From positions 11,163 to 75,162 of the forward strand of contig JAOAEQ010000019.1 in assembly GCA_026416715.1 (NCBI GenBank): a stretch of 64,000 nt of DNA. The letters run 5' to 3'. The stretch comes from a bacterium. GTDB lineage: Bacteria; UBP4; UBA4092; JAOAEQ01. The notes below the pieces were generated by a model. It had not been told where the DNA came from, ran no database searches, and worked only from the letters and a program-made list of their open reading frames with translations. The position numbers and the translations under genes are program-made. Positions 46,296 through 54,160 of this stretch are shown here, piece by piece. Each line of letters begins with the position of its first letter. Within the stretch, counting starts at the first letter, position 1.

Positions 46296-46862
46296 CTATT
46301 CTTTCTCCACCGGTTTCGCAACGATTTTCGCTAAGGTTAAATCAACTGATAACCTCGGATTATTCACTCCACTTTTCCGGTTAATCACCAGCCGATGCAC
46401 ATAAATCGCTCGATGCTGCATTTCACCTAAGAACTCGCCAAGTTGCGCTAAATCCGACTCGAAACTTATCGGCAAAAGATATTCTTCATATCCTGGTAAA
46501 TCTTTCAATTTAACCTTCGTGATTTGGCGAATACTGAACACAATCCCAAGCTGTTCTCCAACATTGTTTGCGTCAAGCATCAACATATCTTCCGGCAATT
46601 TCGTTTCGGTTATTCCTTTCATTTCAATCTGCGATTGATATCGGGCAAACTCCTGTTCGATTTGCGTTTTCCGATTAACTAACGCGAGAACTTTTTTTAG
46701 TTCTGCTTCTTGCCGTTGCAATTTCCGGGTTAGCGCAAACCATTTCCCTGCAAGCGGCAATATTACCCAGTATAACAGAAGTGCGATGACTAACATTGCC
46801 GCAGTAGTATATAACAGATACCGTTCCCGTTGTGTTGTAACTAATTTATCTAACCATTTCAT
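46296..46862 (-). CDS. PilO-like pilus assembly protein
   Basis: This 188-residue protein has one N-terminal helix (YLLYTTAAMLVIALLLYWVI), then a coiled-coil stretch (LTRKLQRQEAELKKVLALVN) and an alpha/beta domain with ISFESDLAQLGEFLGEMQHR. This is the PilO/GspM pattern: a periplasmic dimer that works with PilN and PilM. It is 70 nt after the PilM-PilN gene and precedes the GspC/PilP-like gene. Confidence 0.85.
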   Translation of the reverse strand: MKWLDKLVTTQRERYLLYTTAAMLVIALLLYWVILPLAGKWFALTRKLQRQEAELKKVLALVNRKTQIEQEFARYQSQIEMKGITETKLPEDMLMLDANNVGEQLGIVFSIRQITKVKLKDLPGYEEYLLPISFESDLAQLGEFLGEMQHRAIYVHRLVINRKSGVNNPRLSVDLTLAKIVAKPVEKE

Positions 46863-46932
46863 ATCGACTCACTTCAAAATTATGCATTATCAATTTTCAA
46901 GGTAAAATGAAGCTTGCATATTGACCATTGAC

Positions 46933-48660
46933 TTATATTTTTCTAGCACCGAGTTCTTGTTGTGTTTTCTTAAGTTTACATTCTATCGTAAAGAATTGAA
47001 CCGGTTTACCTTCCATGAGTCCAGCGCGAGTATCGCGGAGTTTAACGAGTTCAAATAATCCGGATTTATCTAGTGTTTCACGGAACATGATTATATCCGG
47101 TAGAGTTAACGCTGCTCCGTCTATTGTCAATTGGCTGTTCCGTTTATAATCAAATCGGATTATCGCCAGTTGGCTCGGAATAAAATCTAACTGACTGAGT
47201 GTAACTAACACATCTATTGCTGGGTCATCCGGTGAAATCATTGCTTTAATTCGTTCGATTTGGGATTGCATCTCGGTTAATTTCGACGCGAGCGGTGTCA
47301 ATTCTCGCAATTTGAGATTAATATCAATAAGGCGTTGTTCCCGAACAATATATTCGCGATATCCGGTTCCGAGCGCGGTTAATACTATTACTCCCGCAAG
47401 CGCGCTGCTCGCGATATATTTCCGTCGCTGAACATTTCGATATCGTTGCCGTAATAATTCACGAGGGAGTAAATTTAGACCAGCGCCGAGTTCGGTATCA
47501 AACCCACGAAGCGCTAAACCAATTGCTCCGTTCAGGCGTGGTTGCCATAGGTTCAGTTCTTTGGTAACCTGACTGCGATGAATCGAAATATAGTTGAGTG
47601 GATTCGCTGGGATAATTTCTAGATTCAGCTCTTTCATAAGATGCGCGGCTAGCCCGTTCATCTGGGATAAACCGCCACTTACAATCATTGAATCGAGTTG
47701 CGCTACGCCTGATTCTGACCGGAAATACTCCAGCGACTGTTTAATTTCGTTATCGAGCGATTCTAGCCAACCGCTTATAGCTGATTCGAGCGCCGGACGA
47801 TGATATGTGTCTAATCCGAAATCTGACCGCGTTAAATCGATGCGCGGAACCATCGCTTCCGCAGAGAGTTCATCAATCTGCAGTTGGTCACGGAGCCGAT
47901 GCACTAATTGATTCCCCGCAACCGGTACACTTCGTGAATACACGAGAATCCGGTTCCGAACCAGGGTTAAATCGGTTATACTAGCGCCAATATCGAGCAA
48001 AACCTGAACCGCACCTTCTTCGAGTTGGTCGCTTTGTTTCGCGGCGGTATAGAACGCTACGGAACTGACGGTAACGATTTCCGGTTCAATCCCTATGTTC
48101 TTAAACAGCGCAAGATGATTATCAACAATCTGTTTTCTCACTGCAACAAGTAATACCTGGGAACCGCCAAGCGGAGAAGAACCCATAATCTGGAAGTCGA
48201 GGATATCATCTTCAGATAAAAACGGTATCTGTTTCGCAGCTTCAAACCGAATCATCTGGGCGATTTCAGCGGGTGAATCCGTTGGTAGCGTTATTGACCG
48301 TATGGTAGTAAGATGTTTCGGGATCGCGGTGATTACATGGGTCGGTCGAATTTTTTGCGCATTAAAAAGCTGTTCGATCGTTTCTGCAATCTGTTCGGGA
48401 TTCGCTGTACGGGGTTGTTCCGCCGAATATACGGTTCGTGGTTCAGACAGTGGACTGGGAATTTCACTGATAGCAAAATTAACCAACTGGATAGTACCGC
48501 GACCCGGTATCCTTTTCAGTTCAGGCTCCCCCGGCGTTGGTTCAACCTGAGAAAATCGCGCTCGTTGCTGGTTACGAACCACAGTACCCCGTCCTCGTTT
48601 CAATTGTACCAGTTTAATCGTTTTGCTGCCGATATCTAACCCAGTAAATATTTTTGCCAT
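46933..48660 (-). CDS. PilM-PilN fusion protein
   Basis: This 575-residue protein has two parts. Residues 1-380 are a PilM actin-like ATPase (FTGLDIGSKTIKLVQLKRGR, PTDSPAEIAQMIRFEAAKQI, VLLDIGASITDLTLVRNRIL, MIVSGGLSQMNGLAAHLMKE). Residues about 400-575 are PilN-like: a membrane helix near 415-432 (YIASSALAGVIVLTALGTGY), a coiled-coil linker and a ferredoxin-like domain with LAIIRFDYKRNSQLTIDGAA. In most bacteria PilM and PilN are separate proteins (or GspL in type II systems, which is itself such a fusion). A promoter candidate precedes it. Confidence 0.88.
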   Translation of the reverse strand: MAKIFTGLDIGSKTIKLVQLKRGRGTVVRNQQRARFSQVEPTPGEPELKRIPGRGTIQLVNFAISEIPSPLSEPRTVYSAEQPRTANPEQIAETIEQLFNAQKIRPTHVITAIPKHLTTIRSITLPTDSPAEIAQMIRFEAAKQIPFLSEDDILDFQIMGSSPLGGSQVLLVAVRKQIVDNHLALFKNIGIEPEIVTVSSVAFYTAAKQSDQLEEGAVQVLLDIGASITDLTLVRNRILVYSRSVPVAGNQLVHRLRDQLQIDELSAEAMVPRIDLTRSDFGLDTYHRPALESAISGWLESLDNEIKQSLEYFRSESGVAQLDSMIVSGGLSQMNGLAAHLMKELNLEIIPANPLNYISIHRSQVTKELNLWQPRLNGAIGLALRGFDTELGAGLNLLPRELLRQRYRNVQRRKYIASSALAGVIVLTALGTGYREYIVREQRLIDINLKLRELTPLASKLTEMQSQIERIKAMISPDDPAIDVLVTLSQLDFIPSQLAIIRFDYKRNSQLTIDGAALTLPDIIMFRETLDKSGLFELVKLRDTRAGLMEGKPVQFFTIECKLKKTQQELGARKI

Positions 48661-48739
48661 AAATTCTTAATTTCAACATTGTATTTCGACACTGTGTAGG
48701 CGGTTAATCTATCTCTATAACCATAATATTATAACAATA

Positions 48740-48748
48740 ATTATACCA
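48740..48748 (-). promoter_or_regulatory. Extended -10 promoter candidate for the PilMN operon
   Basis: Minus strand TGGTATAAT, about 80 nt before the PilMN ATG. The -35 is weak (TATTGT at a 17-nt spacing). It suggests separate transcription from the gspIJK genes upstream. Confidence 0.45.
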
Positions 48749-48898
48749 GAGTTTAACGAATTACAATAATTAGCTTATATCGTCTATGATGCGGTTGATT
48801 GTATCCAATATATACGACAAACCGCAAAGATTTGTTGACTTACCCAGCTACTTGTACGCATTATGGTTATGGTATCCGTCGGCAATAGGTTATAGAAG

Positions 48899-50020
48899 TT
48901 ATTGTTCAATCCATTGTTTAATCCGCAGGGACACGCCTTCTTTCGTTGTTTTCGTTTTGTCTTCGTTATACTCCTTTTCCTGTTCCGTAAGTTGACGAAC
49001 TACCCAATCTCGCGAGACCAAAACCGTAATGGTTTTCTTCGCACGATGTATCTCCCCGGTAGCAGTGATTCGAAATAAATTAGTTGCTACCTGTCCCCGC
49101 GACAACAGAACCGAAATATACCCGGGGTTGAGCCCAGGTAAGGTTCCGAGTTCAGCGAGTGAATGAAACGGTTTATCGTCATCAGTTCCAGGAATTTCAT
49201 CTAGTCCTTCTCGGCGGTCGATAACCTGTTGGGCTAATTCCGTAGCAGCTTCCATATCAGGAACGCTACCACGAAACCAGCTCACCAACACCGGTTTCGG
49301 TGCAGTATTGATATTAATCAATCCGGAACCATGGACGGTAAATAATTCATATAGACTGCGTTCTTGTCCGTTTTCAATATCTATCGGTACTTTTTTGTAT
49401 AACAATTCTGGGGTAAACCCCGGCAGATTCAGCAGTTCATCTACCGTTTCAAATAAACCATTTTTCATCAGATACTTCGGGGAAATCATATCCGTGGATT
49501 CCGGATTATAATAAGCAAGTTCGTCAATGGTAGTATCTTTCCAATATTGGGTATCCGAGTCACGATAATCCTGCCAAGCGTCCGCAATAAAATTCAGCCG
49601 TTCTTCTTCATCTTCTAATTCTGGATGAACCACCGTTAATGCTGCTATAAACATCTCCCGGCTAATATAGTTGATATTCAGTTTGCTATATTCATCAACA
49701 ACGGTAACCGAGTATTTTCCATCACCGAGTTTGACATTCTGATAATATTCTTCTGAAAATTCGTTATTTGCCCAGGATTCCCCTAACGAATCGATACTTT
49801 GCGGGCGTGCTTTTCGGTCAAGGATTAAGTCGTTTTTCAATTCCACGAACGCTCGATGGAGTCCTGCTTGTGCTACATAAGATGCCGTATATCGGTCAAG
49901 CTGATATCGAGCGACCCGGGATTCAAGATGGATTTCGAAAGCAAACCCAAGCGCAATAGTCGAGAGAATCAGTAGGATCCATAAGGTTATGATTAAAACC
50001 ACTCCGGATTGAGGTTGCAT
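48899..50020 (-). CDS. gspK: Type II secretion minor pseudopilin GspK
   Basis: This 373-residue protein has a short N-terminal leader and a hydrophobic helix (SGVVLIITLWILLILSTIAL) without Glu at +5, as in GspK. The two-part globular domain has YTASYVAQAGLHRAFVELKN, YSVTVVDEYSKLNINYISRE and INTAPKPVLVSWFRGSVPDM. A helix-hairpin-helix-like piece LAELGTLPGLNPGYISVLLS lies near the end. GspK caps the pseudopilus tip together with GspI and GspJ, whose genes precede it here. Confidence 0.9.
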   Translation of the reverse strand: MQPQSGVVLIITLWILLILSTIALGFAFEIHLESRVARYQLDRYTASYVAQAGLHRAFVELKNDLILDRKARPQSIDSLGESWANNEFSEEYYQNVKLGDGKYSVTVVDEYSKLNINYISREMFIAALTVVHPELEDEEERLNFIADAWQDYRDSDTQYWKDTTIDELAYYNPESTDMISPKYLMKNGLFETVDELLNLPGFTPELLYKKVPIDIENGQERSLYELFTVHGSGLININTAPKPVLVSWFRGSVPDMEAATELAQQVIDRREGLDEIPGTDDDKPFHSLAELGTLPGLNPGYISVLLSRGQVATNLFRITATGEIHRAKKTITVLVSRDWVVRQLTEQEKEYNEDKTKTTKEGVSLRIKQWIEQ

Positions 50021-50083
50021 ATAACGTTGTTTTCGTTGAGTTATCCGTTCTCAGGTTAAATACTGAAAACAGAATAACGATAA

Positions 50084-50887
50084 TTACCAACTCGCGGTTG
50101 CAGTTGGAATCAAAATTATTGTCTGGTATTCATGCACAATTGGTCTTCTTGTGTCGGGTTCAGAAATAGCAAAGGTAATCTCTACCGCTTCCGGCAGTAG
50201 ATCTGGATATATCCGCAGCGGAACGGTACGTCGGGTGATTATTTCCGAGTCATCCTTCGGTTCACGCGGATGCCGATACACATCCCGCCGGGAATCCCAA
50301 GTATCTACCCAGAACCATTTATTTTCTTTCACGTATCCATATCGAACCCGAAACTTCTCTACATTATCCGCTATTTCTTCACCCACTGCGGTTTCAGCAA
50401 GTGCTGTTATCCCGGCTCGTTCCCGGTATAGTTTATTTTCCTCCAAATAATATCGGACAGCCATAATCTGTTCCCGAAGTAATGATTGACGAACTACCGG
50501 AATAGTACGAATGGTGTAAAACGATATCTCCGTAGTATTTCCTGAAAAAGGATATGGATTTCGGCTATACATTGTTTCTTCTATAATAATGGTATCTTCA
50601 CCATAGGTCGGCTCTTCTGTTTGTGGTTGCGGGGGCGGTGGCGGAACATCATAGTATGTCTCTTCAATTGCACAGACCGACCGTAAATCTAGTCGAATAG
50701 TCTCGGTTATCGCTCGGACCGAAACATAGACCGATTTCATTGCGATCCCGCTACGATATACCGCTAACCCCGTTCGGAACGTGGTATATACCGCTACGAT
50801 AACCATTGTGAAAATCAGAACCCCGAGGATTATTTCGAGCAGGGTGAATCCGATTTCAGATTTTTTTTGGTATTTGGCATCGGCCAT
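50084..50887 (-). CDS. gspJ: Type II secretion minor pseudopilin GspJ-like
   Basis: This 267-residue prepilin has leader MADAKYQKKSEIG, then FTLLEIILGVLIFTMVIVAV (Phe+1, Glu+5). The mature part has ITETIRLDLRSVCAIEETYY, ISFYTIRTIPVVRQSLLREQ, MAVRYYLEENKLYRERAG and ITFAISEPDTRRPIVHEYQT, typical of GspJ. It starts 7 nt after the gspI-like stop and is followed by gspK after 63 nt. Confidence 0.85.
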   Translation of the reverse strand: MADAKYQKKSEIGFTLLEIILGVLIFTMVIVAVYTTFRTGLAVYRSGIAMKSVYVSVRAITETIRLDLRSVCAIEETYYDVPPPPPQPQTEEPTYGEDTIIIEETMYSRNPYPFSGNTTEISFYTIRTIPVVRQSLLREQIMAVRYYLEENKLYRERAGITALAETAVGEEIADNVEKFRVRYGYVKENKWFWVDTWDSRRDVYRHPREPKDDSEIITRRTVPLRIYPDLLPEAVEITFAISEPDTRRPIVHEYQTIILIPTATASW

Positions 50888-50894
50888 TTGCGAT

Positions 50895-51440
50895 TTATTC
50901 TAAAAATGACTGTGGGTTGGTTATATAGGTAACCAGCTCGATTGGAACAATTGATTTCCCTTGTTCTTCATATTTTATTCGGAGTGTGATCCGATAATAT
51001 TTTTCCGGCTCCAGTGATATTTCAGAGTCAAGCTCAGGAAATTCAGAATCACATTCTTCAACTTCATATTCCCAGGAATACTCTGGGTATTGGTCACCAA
51101 ACTCGCCACTATCTCGGGTACGCCAAGAATCAATTGGCATTGTTTGTAGTTCGAACATTTTCTGTTCCGCAAGTCGAATCGCTTCAGCATATCGTTTCGA
51201 GGTAGCAATGATTTTAGTCGATGACGAAAACGCTCCCAGCACAGCCACGAGACCAATTGATAGAATCAATATCGAAACCAGAACCTCCAACAAGATAAAT
51301 CCGCGATCCGTAATAAAATCTAACCGCAGAGAAAATATGTTCTTGCGGTTATTACCACAACATAATCTCCACGACCACTGCGGATTCCGCAGTAAAGACC
51401 CTGTTTGGGTTTCGGTATTCATTCTTCGAGCTCGGTGCAT
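50895..51440 (-). CDS. gspI: Type II secretion minor pseudopilin GspI-like
   Basis: This prepilin of about 181 residues has a cleavage motif RG followed by FILLEVLVSILILSIGLVAV (Phe+1, Glu+5) and AIRLAEQKMFELQTMPIDSW, typical of GspI. The leader is unusually long: about 47 residues from the ATG at 51440, or 52 from a TTG at 51455. An ATG at 51422 would give about 41. No start has a good ribosome site, so the true N-terminus is open. It starts just after the acyltransferase stop (51457) and forms the I-J-K order. Confidence 0.8.
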   Translation of the reverse strand: MHRARRMNTETQTGSLLRNPQWSWRLCCGNNRKNIFSLRLDFITDRGFILLEVLVSILILSIGLVAVLGAFSSSTKIIATSKRYAEAIRLAEQKMFELQTMPIDSWRTRDSGEFGDQYPEYSWEYEVEECDSEFPELDSEISLEPEKYYRITLRIKYEEQGKSIVPIELVTYITNPQSFLE

Positions 51441-51456
51441 AAATTTTTTCTTCAAT

Positions 51457-52488
51457 TTAAGTTTCGTTTTGAACTTTGGATTTTTGCTTGTCGAGTTTAT
51501 TTGGCATTTGCAATTGAGCAGCTGATATTTCCGTAAAGTATGGTGGTTCGCTTCCGAATAACCGCGCGATCTGCTCTGGGTAGGTAACCAGATAATAAGC
51601 GATACGTTCCGCGAATTTTCGGGTATTCAACTCCAGATCTGCAGATTCGTTTCCGGTATTCTGCAGCGCGAGTGGCGGTTCAATGATAATTTTATGGATA
51701 TACTTTTTCGCAGTTCGGAGAACGAACGTTGGCAGTAATGGTGCACCGGTTCGCATCGCCATAGCTATCGGTCCGGTTGATAACGAGAGAACGCGTCCTG
51801 CAACGTCAACCAGGACACGATTATCCCCTGCAAGTCCATCAATCGCAATGGCAACAATTTCGTTTTTTTTCAAACAACGGAACGCCGGTAATAGCGTTTG
51901 GTGGATGTAAATATATTTCGCTGGAAGTGTTTGTTCTAGCTGATGGATTAAATTCAGGATTCGGTTCAGCGTCGGGCTCATCGGCGGTAACCCGAGCGGC
52001 GGTACCGTGTCGGATTGTATCTGATTTAAGGTTGGTAATGCGCGACCAACTTGATTAATCCGGAAATTCCGATACCCAAGCGCTGGCATTAACAATTGCG
52101 GATTCCCGAAATGGGGGTGCGCGAGGATAACCCCCTGGTTCTTTTGTAATGCGGATTGCAGTTCTTGCAATCCTTCCACTTCAGTATAATATTCGACTGG
52201 AACTCGAGCAAGTTTCGGATACAGCATGATATCGATATAGTTTAAAACCAAACTGACCATCGCCTCGCGAACGATACGGTTGATGGTTTTCTGGTCGAGT
52301 TGCGTTGTAACCGTTAACGACAACAGTTCGGTTTTCGTTTTTTTCCGTCTTCGTCCTGCGCTTCCATAATAGACATAACCAAGCCAAGTCCCAACCGTAT
52401 ATGCTACCGGCAATGGTAATACCGTTAACATGTTCCGTAGCGGAAACCAGAACATCCAACGGAAGATATCTTTTAGAAATAGAACCAT
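51457..52488 (-). CDS. LpxL/HtrB-family lipid acyltransferase-like protein, lacking the usual acid residue
   Basis: This 343-residue protein has an N-terminal hydrophobic stretch and the fold of lauroyl/myristoyl acyltransferases (LVLNYIDIMLYPKLARVPVE, VILAHPHFGNPQLLMPALGY, IVAIAIDGLAGDNRVLVDVA, MRTGAPLLPTFVLRTAKKYI). The family motif HxxxxD/E is usually HFGNWE; here it is HFGNPQ, so His126 is kept but the acidic partner is Gln131. The enzyme may be altered or act on a different acceptor. The ATG at 52488 is chosen; the upstream extension runs into a repeat. It lies between the flippase and gspI-like genes. Confidence 0.75.
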   Translation of the reverse strand: MVLFLKDIFRWMFWFPLRNMLTVLPLPVAYTVGTWLGYVYYGSAGRRRKKTKTELLSLTVTTQLDQKTINRIVREAMVSLVLNYIDIMLYPKLARVPVEYYTEVEGLQELQSALQKNQGVILAHPHFGNPQLLMPALGYRNFRINQVGRALPTLNQIQSDTVPPLGLPPMSPTLNRILNLIHQLEQTLPAKYIYIHQTLLPAFRCLKKNEIVAIAIDGLAGDNRVLVDVAGRVLSLSTGPIAMAMRTGAPLLPTFVLRTAKKYIHKIIIEPPLALQNTGNESADLELNTRKFAERIAYYLVTYPEQIARLFGSEPPYFTEISAAQLQMPNKLDKQKSKVQNET

Positions 52489-52494
52489 AAAATT

Positions 52495-52604
52495 TTTCAC
52501 CGCAGAGAACCTCACGCATACAGGAACTCGGTTACGTTCACAATCCTATATCTTCAAACCTTCTTTTGCTTTTCTCGGTGGTGGTTGCACGGTCTGCGGT
52601 TAAA
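52495..52604. repeat. CGCAGAG interspersed repeat between flippase and acyltransferase genes
   Basis: CACCGCAGAGAACCTCACGC opens the copy and TTTTCTCGGTGGTGG with TTGCACGGTCTGCGGTTAAA closes it. It ends 7 nt from the ATG of the acyltransferase and 3 nt from the flippase stop. It fills the whole space. Confidence 0.7.
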
Positions 52605-52606
52605 TC

Positions 52607-54109
52607 TTATTTCGGATTTGGGTTATTGGGTTTTAGGATACTTTTAAGCCCTTCAATTTCACGCGCCGAAAACCCTTTTATCAGAATAATCAGAACGAAA
52701 TAGACCACGAAACTTATTCCGCTTAGTATGAAAAGACTAATCAGTTCTTGATGCTGCTGCGCATAATAGAGAAATGGTATCATACCGATTCCAGCGATAA
52801 TCGGTTTAGGTAAAGTTTTAAGCAGCGGGGATATACCGGTATGTTTCTGGATAAAAAAGAGCACTGCAAAAAACAGAACTATATATGCACCTACGGTAGC
52901 CCAGCTTGCACCGATAGCACCGTAAGTCGGTATCAAAATGAAATTCAGGAGCAGATTGGTTACTAGACAAAGTGAGTTGCAGAGCAGAATTAATTTCTGC
53001 TGTTTTATACTAACCAGAAAATTATTCATGAGGAGTTCCAAGAAGGTTACCGGAAACGAAATGATGAGAATCTGTAAACAGGAGACCGCCGGTAAAAATT
53101 TCTCTCCGAAAATCAGTAGGATTATTGGTCGGGCGAGGAAAAGGAATGAAACGATTATCGGCACACACAGAATAATCGAGAACTTAAATGCACGAACGAA
53201 TACCCGCGATAATTCTTCCTGTTTTTCGAACAGGTTATTTTCCGGACTACGGACGTTTTTTGCCGCACGCGAAAATATCGGAAACAACGCGGTGCTTAAC
53301 GCAAACGGGATAAACTGGAATTGGAATAAAAGCCGTAACGGGGCATAAAATAATGCAACTTGTTCTTCCGAGCTTAACGCTTGCAGTAATAATACGCCGG
53401 ATTTCATATACGCTTGGGTAATTAAAAATGCGAGTGCAAGCGGAAACGATTGTTTTATCAGATAACCGGTGGTAGGTGCTGGTGGTACCTCTGTCGCTAT
53501 ATCCGCCTGCGGAACGGTTCTCCGATATATGATTCCAAGAAACACTGCTTTAGCAAAAGCGGCAAGTGCGACCGCTAAGAATATATGCCAGAGCACTCCG
53601 TTCAGAACGATGACTCCAACGGTAATCGCTAGGGTGGTTAACCGATAGATAAACGTGGCAATCGCATCGTAGTACATGAGTTCATAGGCAATTAGAATAT
53701 CTAGAAAACTTACTGAAATGATACTGACCGACTCCGCCAGTATCATCATTAGAAAAGCGAGAACAAGACCGAGCGAATCCTGTCGAATAAATACCGAGAT
53801 GCTTAAAATAATGCTTGCCAGAATAACACTCAATCCGCTGCGCAGGTACAAACTTAATGTAAGATATCGTTTCGCACGGGAACGAGTCTGTGCGACATCG
53901 CGAATCGTAATTTGCGAAATACCGATATATCCGAGGGAAAAAAGAAAGGTGACTAACGTAGCAATAAAACCATATTGACCAAACGTTCCGATTCCAAACT
54001 GGGCGGTGAGATATCGTGCAATAAGAAAAATCAATATAAATACACTTACGACATCAACGATACGCGCAATGAAAATAAAAAATGAATTTCGGGCGACGGT
54101 TGCAAACAT
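52607..54109 (-). CDS. Polysaccharide flippase, Wzx/PST family
   Basis: This 500-residue inner-membrane protein has about 14 hydrophobic helices and the family pattern MFATVARNSFFIFIARIVDV and GTFGQYGFIATLVTFLFSLG. It moves lipid-linked sugar units across the inner membrane for polymerisation or export. Its neighbours (Wzc-like, Wza-like) place it in the exopolysaccharide operon. No polymerase (Wzy) or initiating transferase is in the window. Confidence 0.9.
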   Translation of the reverse strand: MFATVARNSFFIFIARIVDVVSVFILIFLIARYLTAQFGIGTFGQYGFIATLVTFLFSLGYIGISQITIRDVAQTRSRAKRYLTLSLYLRSGLSVILASIILSISVFIRQDSLGLVLAFLMMILAESVSIISVSFLDILIAYELMYYDAIATFIYRLTTLAITVGVIVLNGVLWHIFLAVALAAFAKAVFLGIIYRRTVPQADIATEVPPAPTTGYLIKQSFPLALAFLITQAYMKSGVLLLQALSSEEQVALFYAPLRLLFQFQFIPFALSTALFPIFSRAAKNVRSPENNLFEKQEELSRVFVRAFKFSIILCVPIIVSFLFLARPIILLIFGEKFLPAVSCLQILIISFPVTFLELLMNNFLVSIKQQKLILLCNSLCLVTNLLLNFILIPTYGAIGASWATVGAYIVLFFAVLFFIQKHTGISPLLKTLPKPIIAGIGMIPFLYYAQQHQELISLFILSGISFVVYFVLIILIKGFSAREIEGLKSILKPNNPNPK

Positions 54110-54160
54110 AGCGATATGCTAATTCCAGCGATAAGCCCAGGTGGTACTACGTTATACCGG

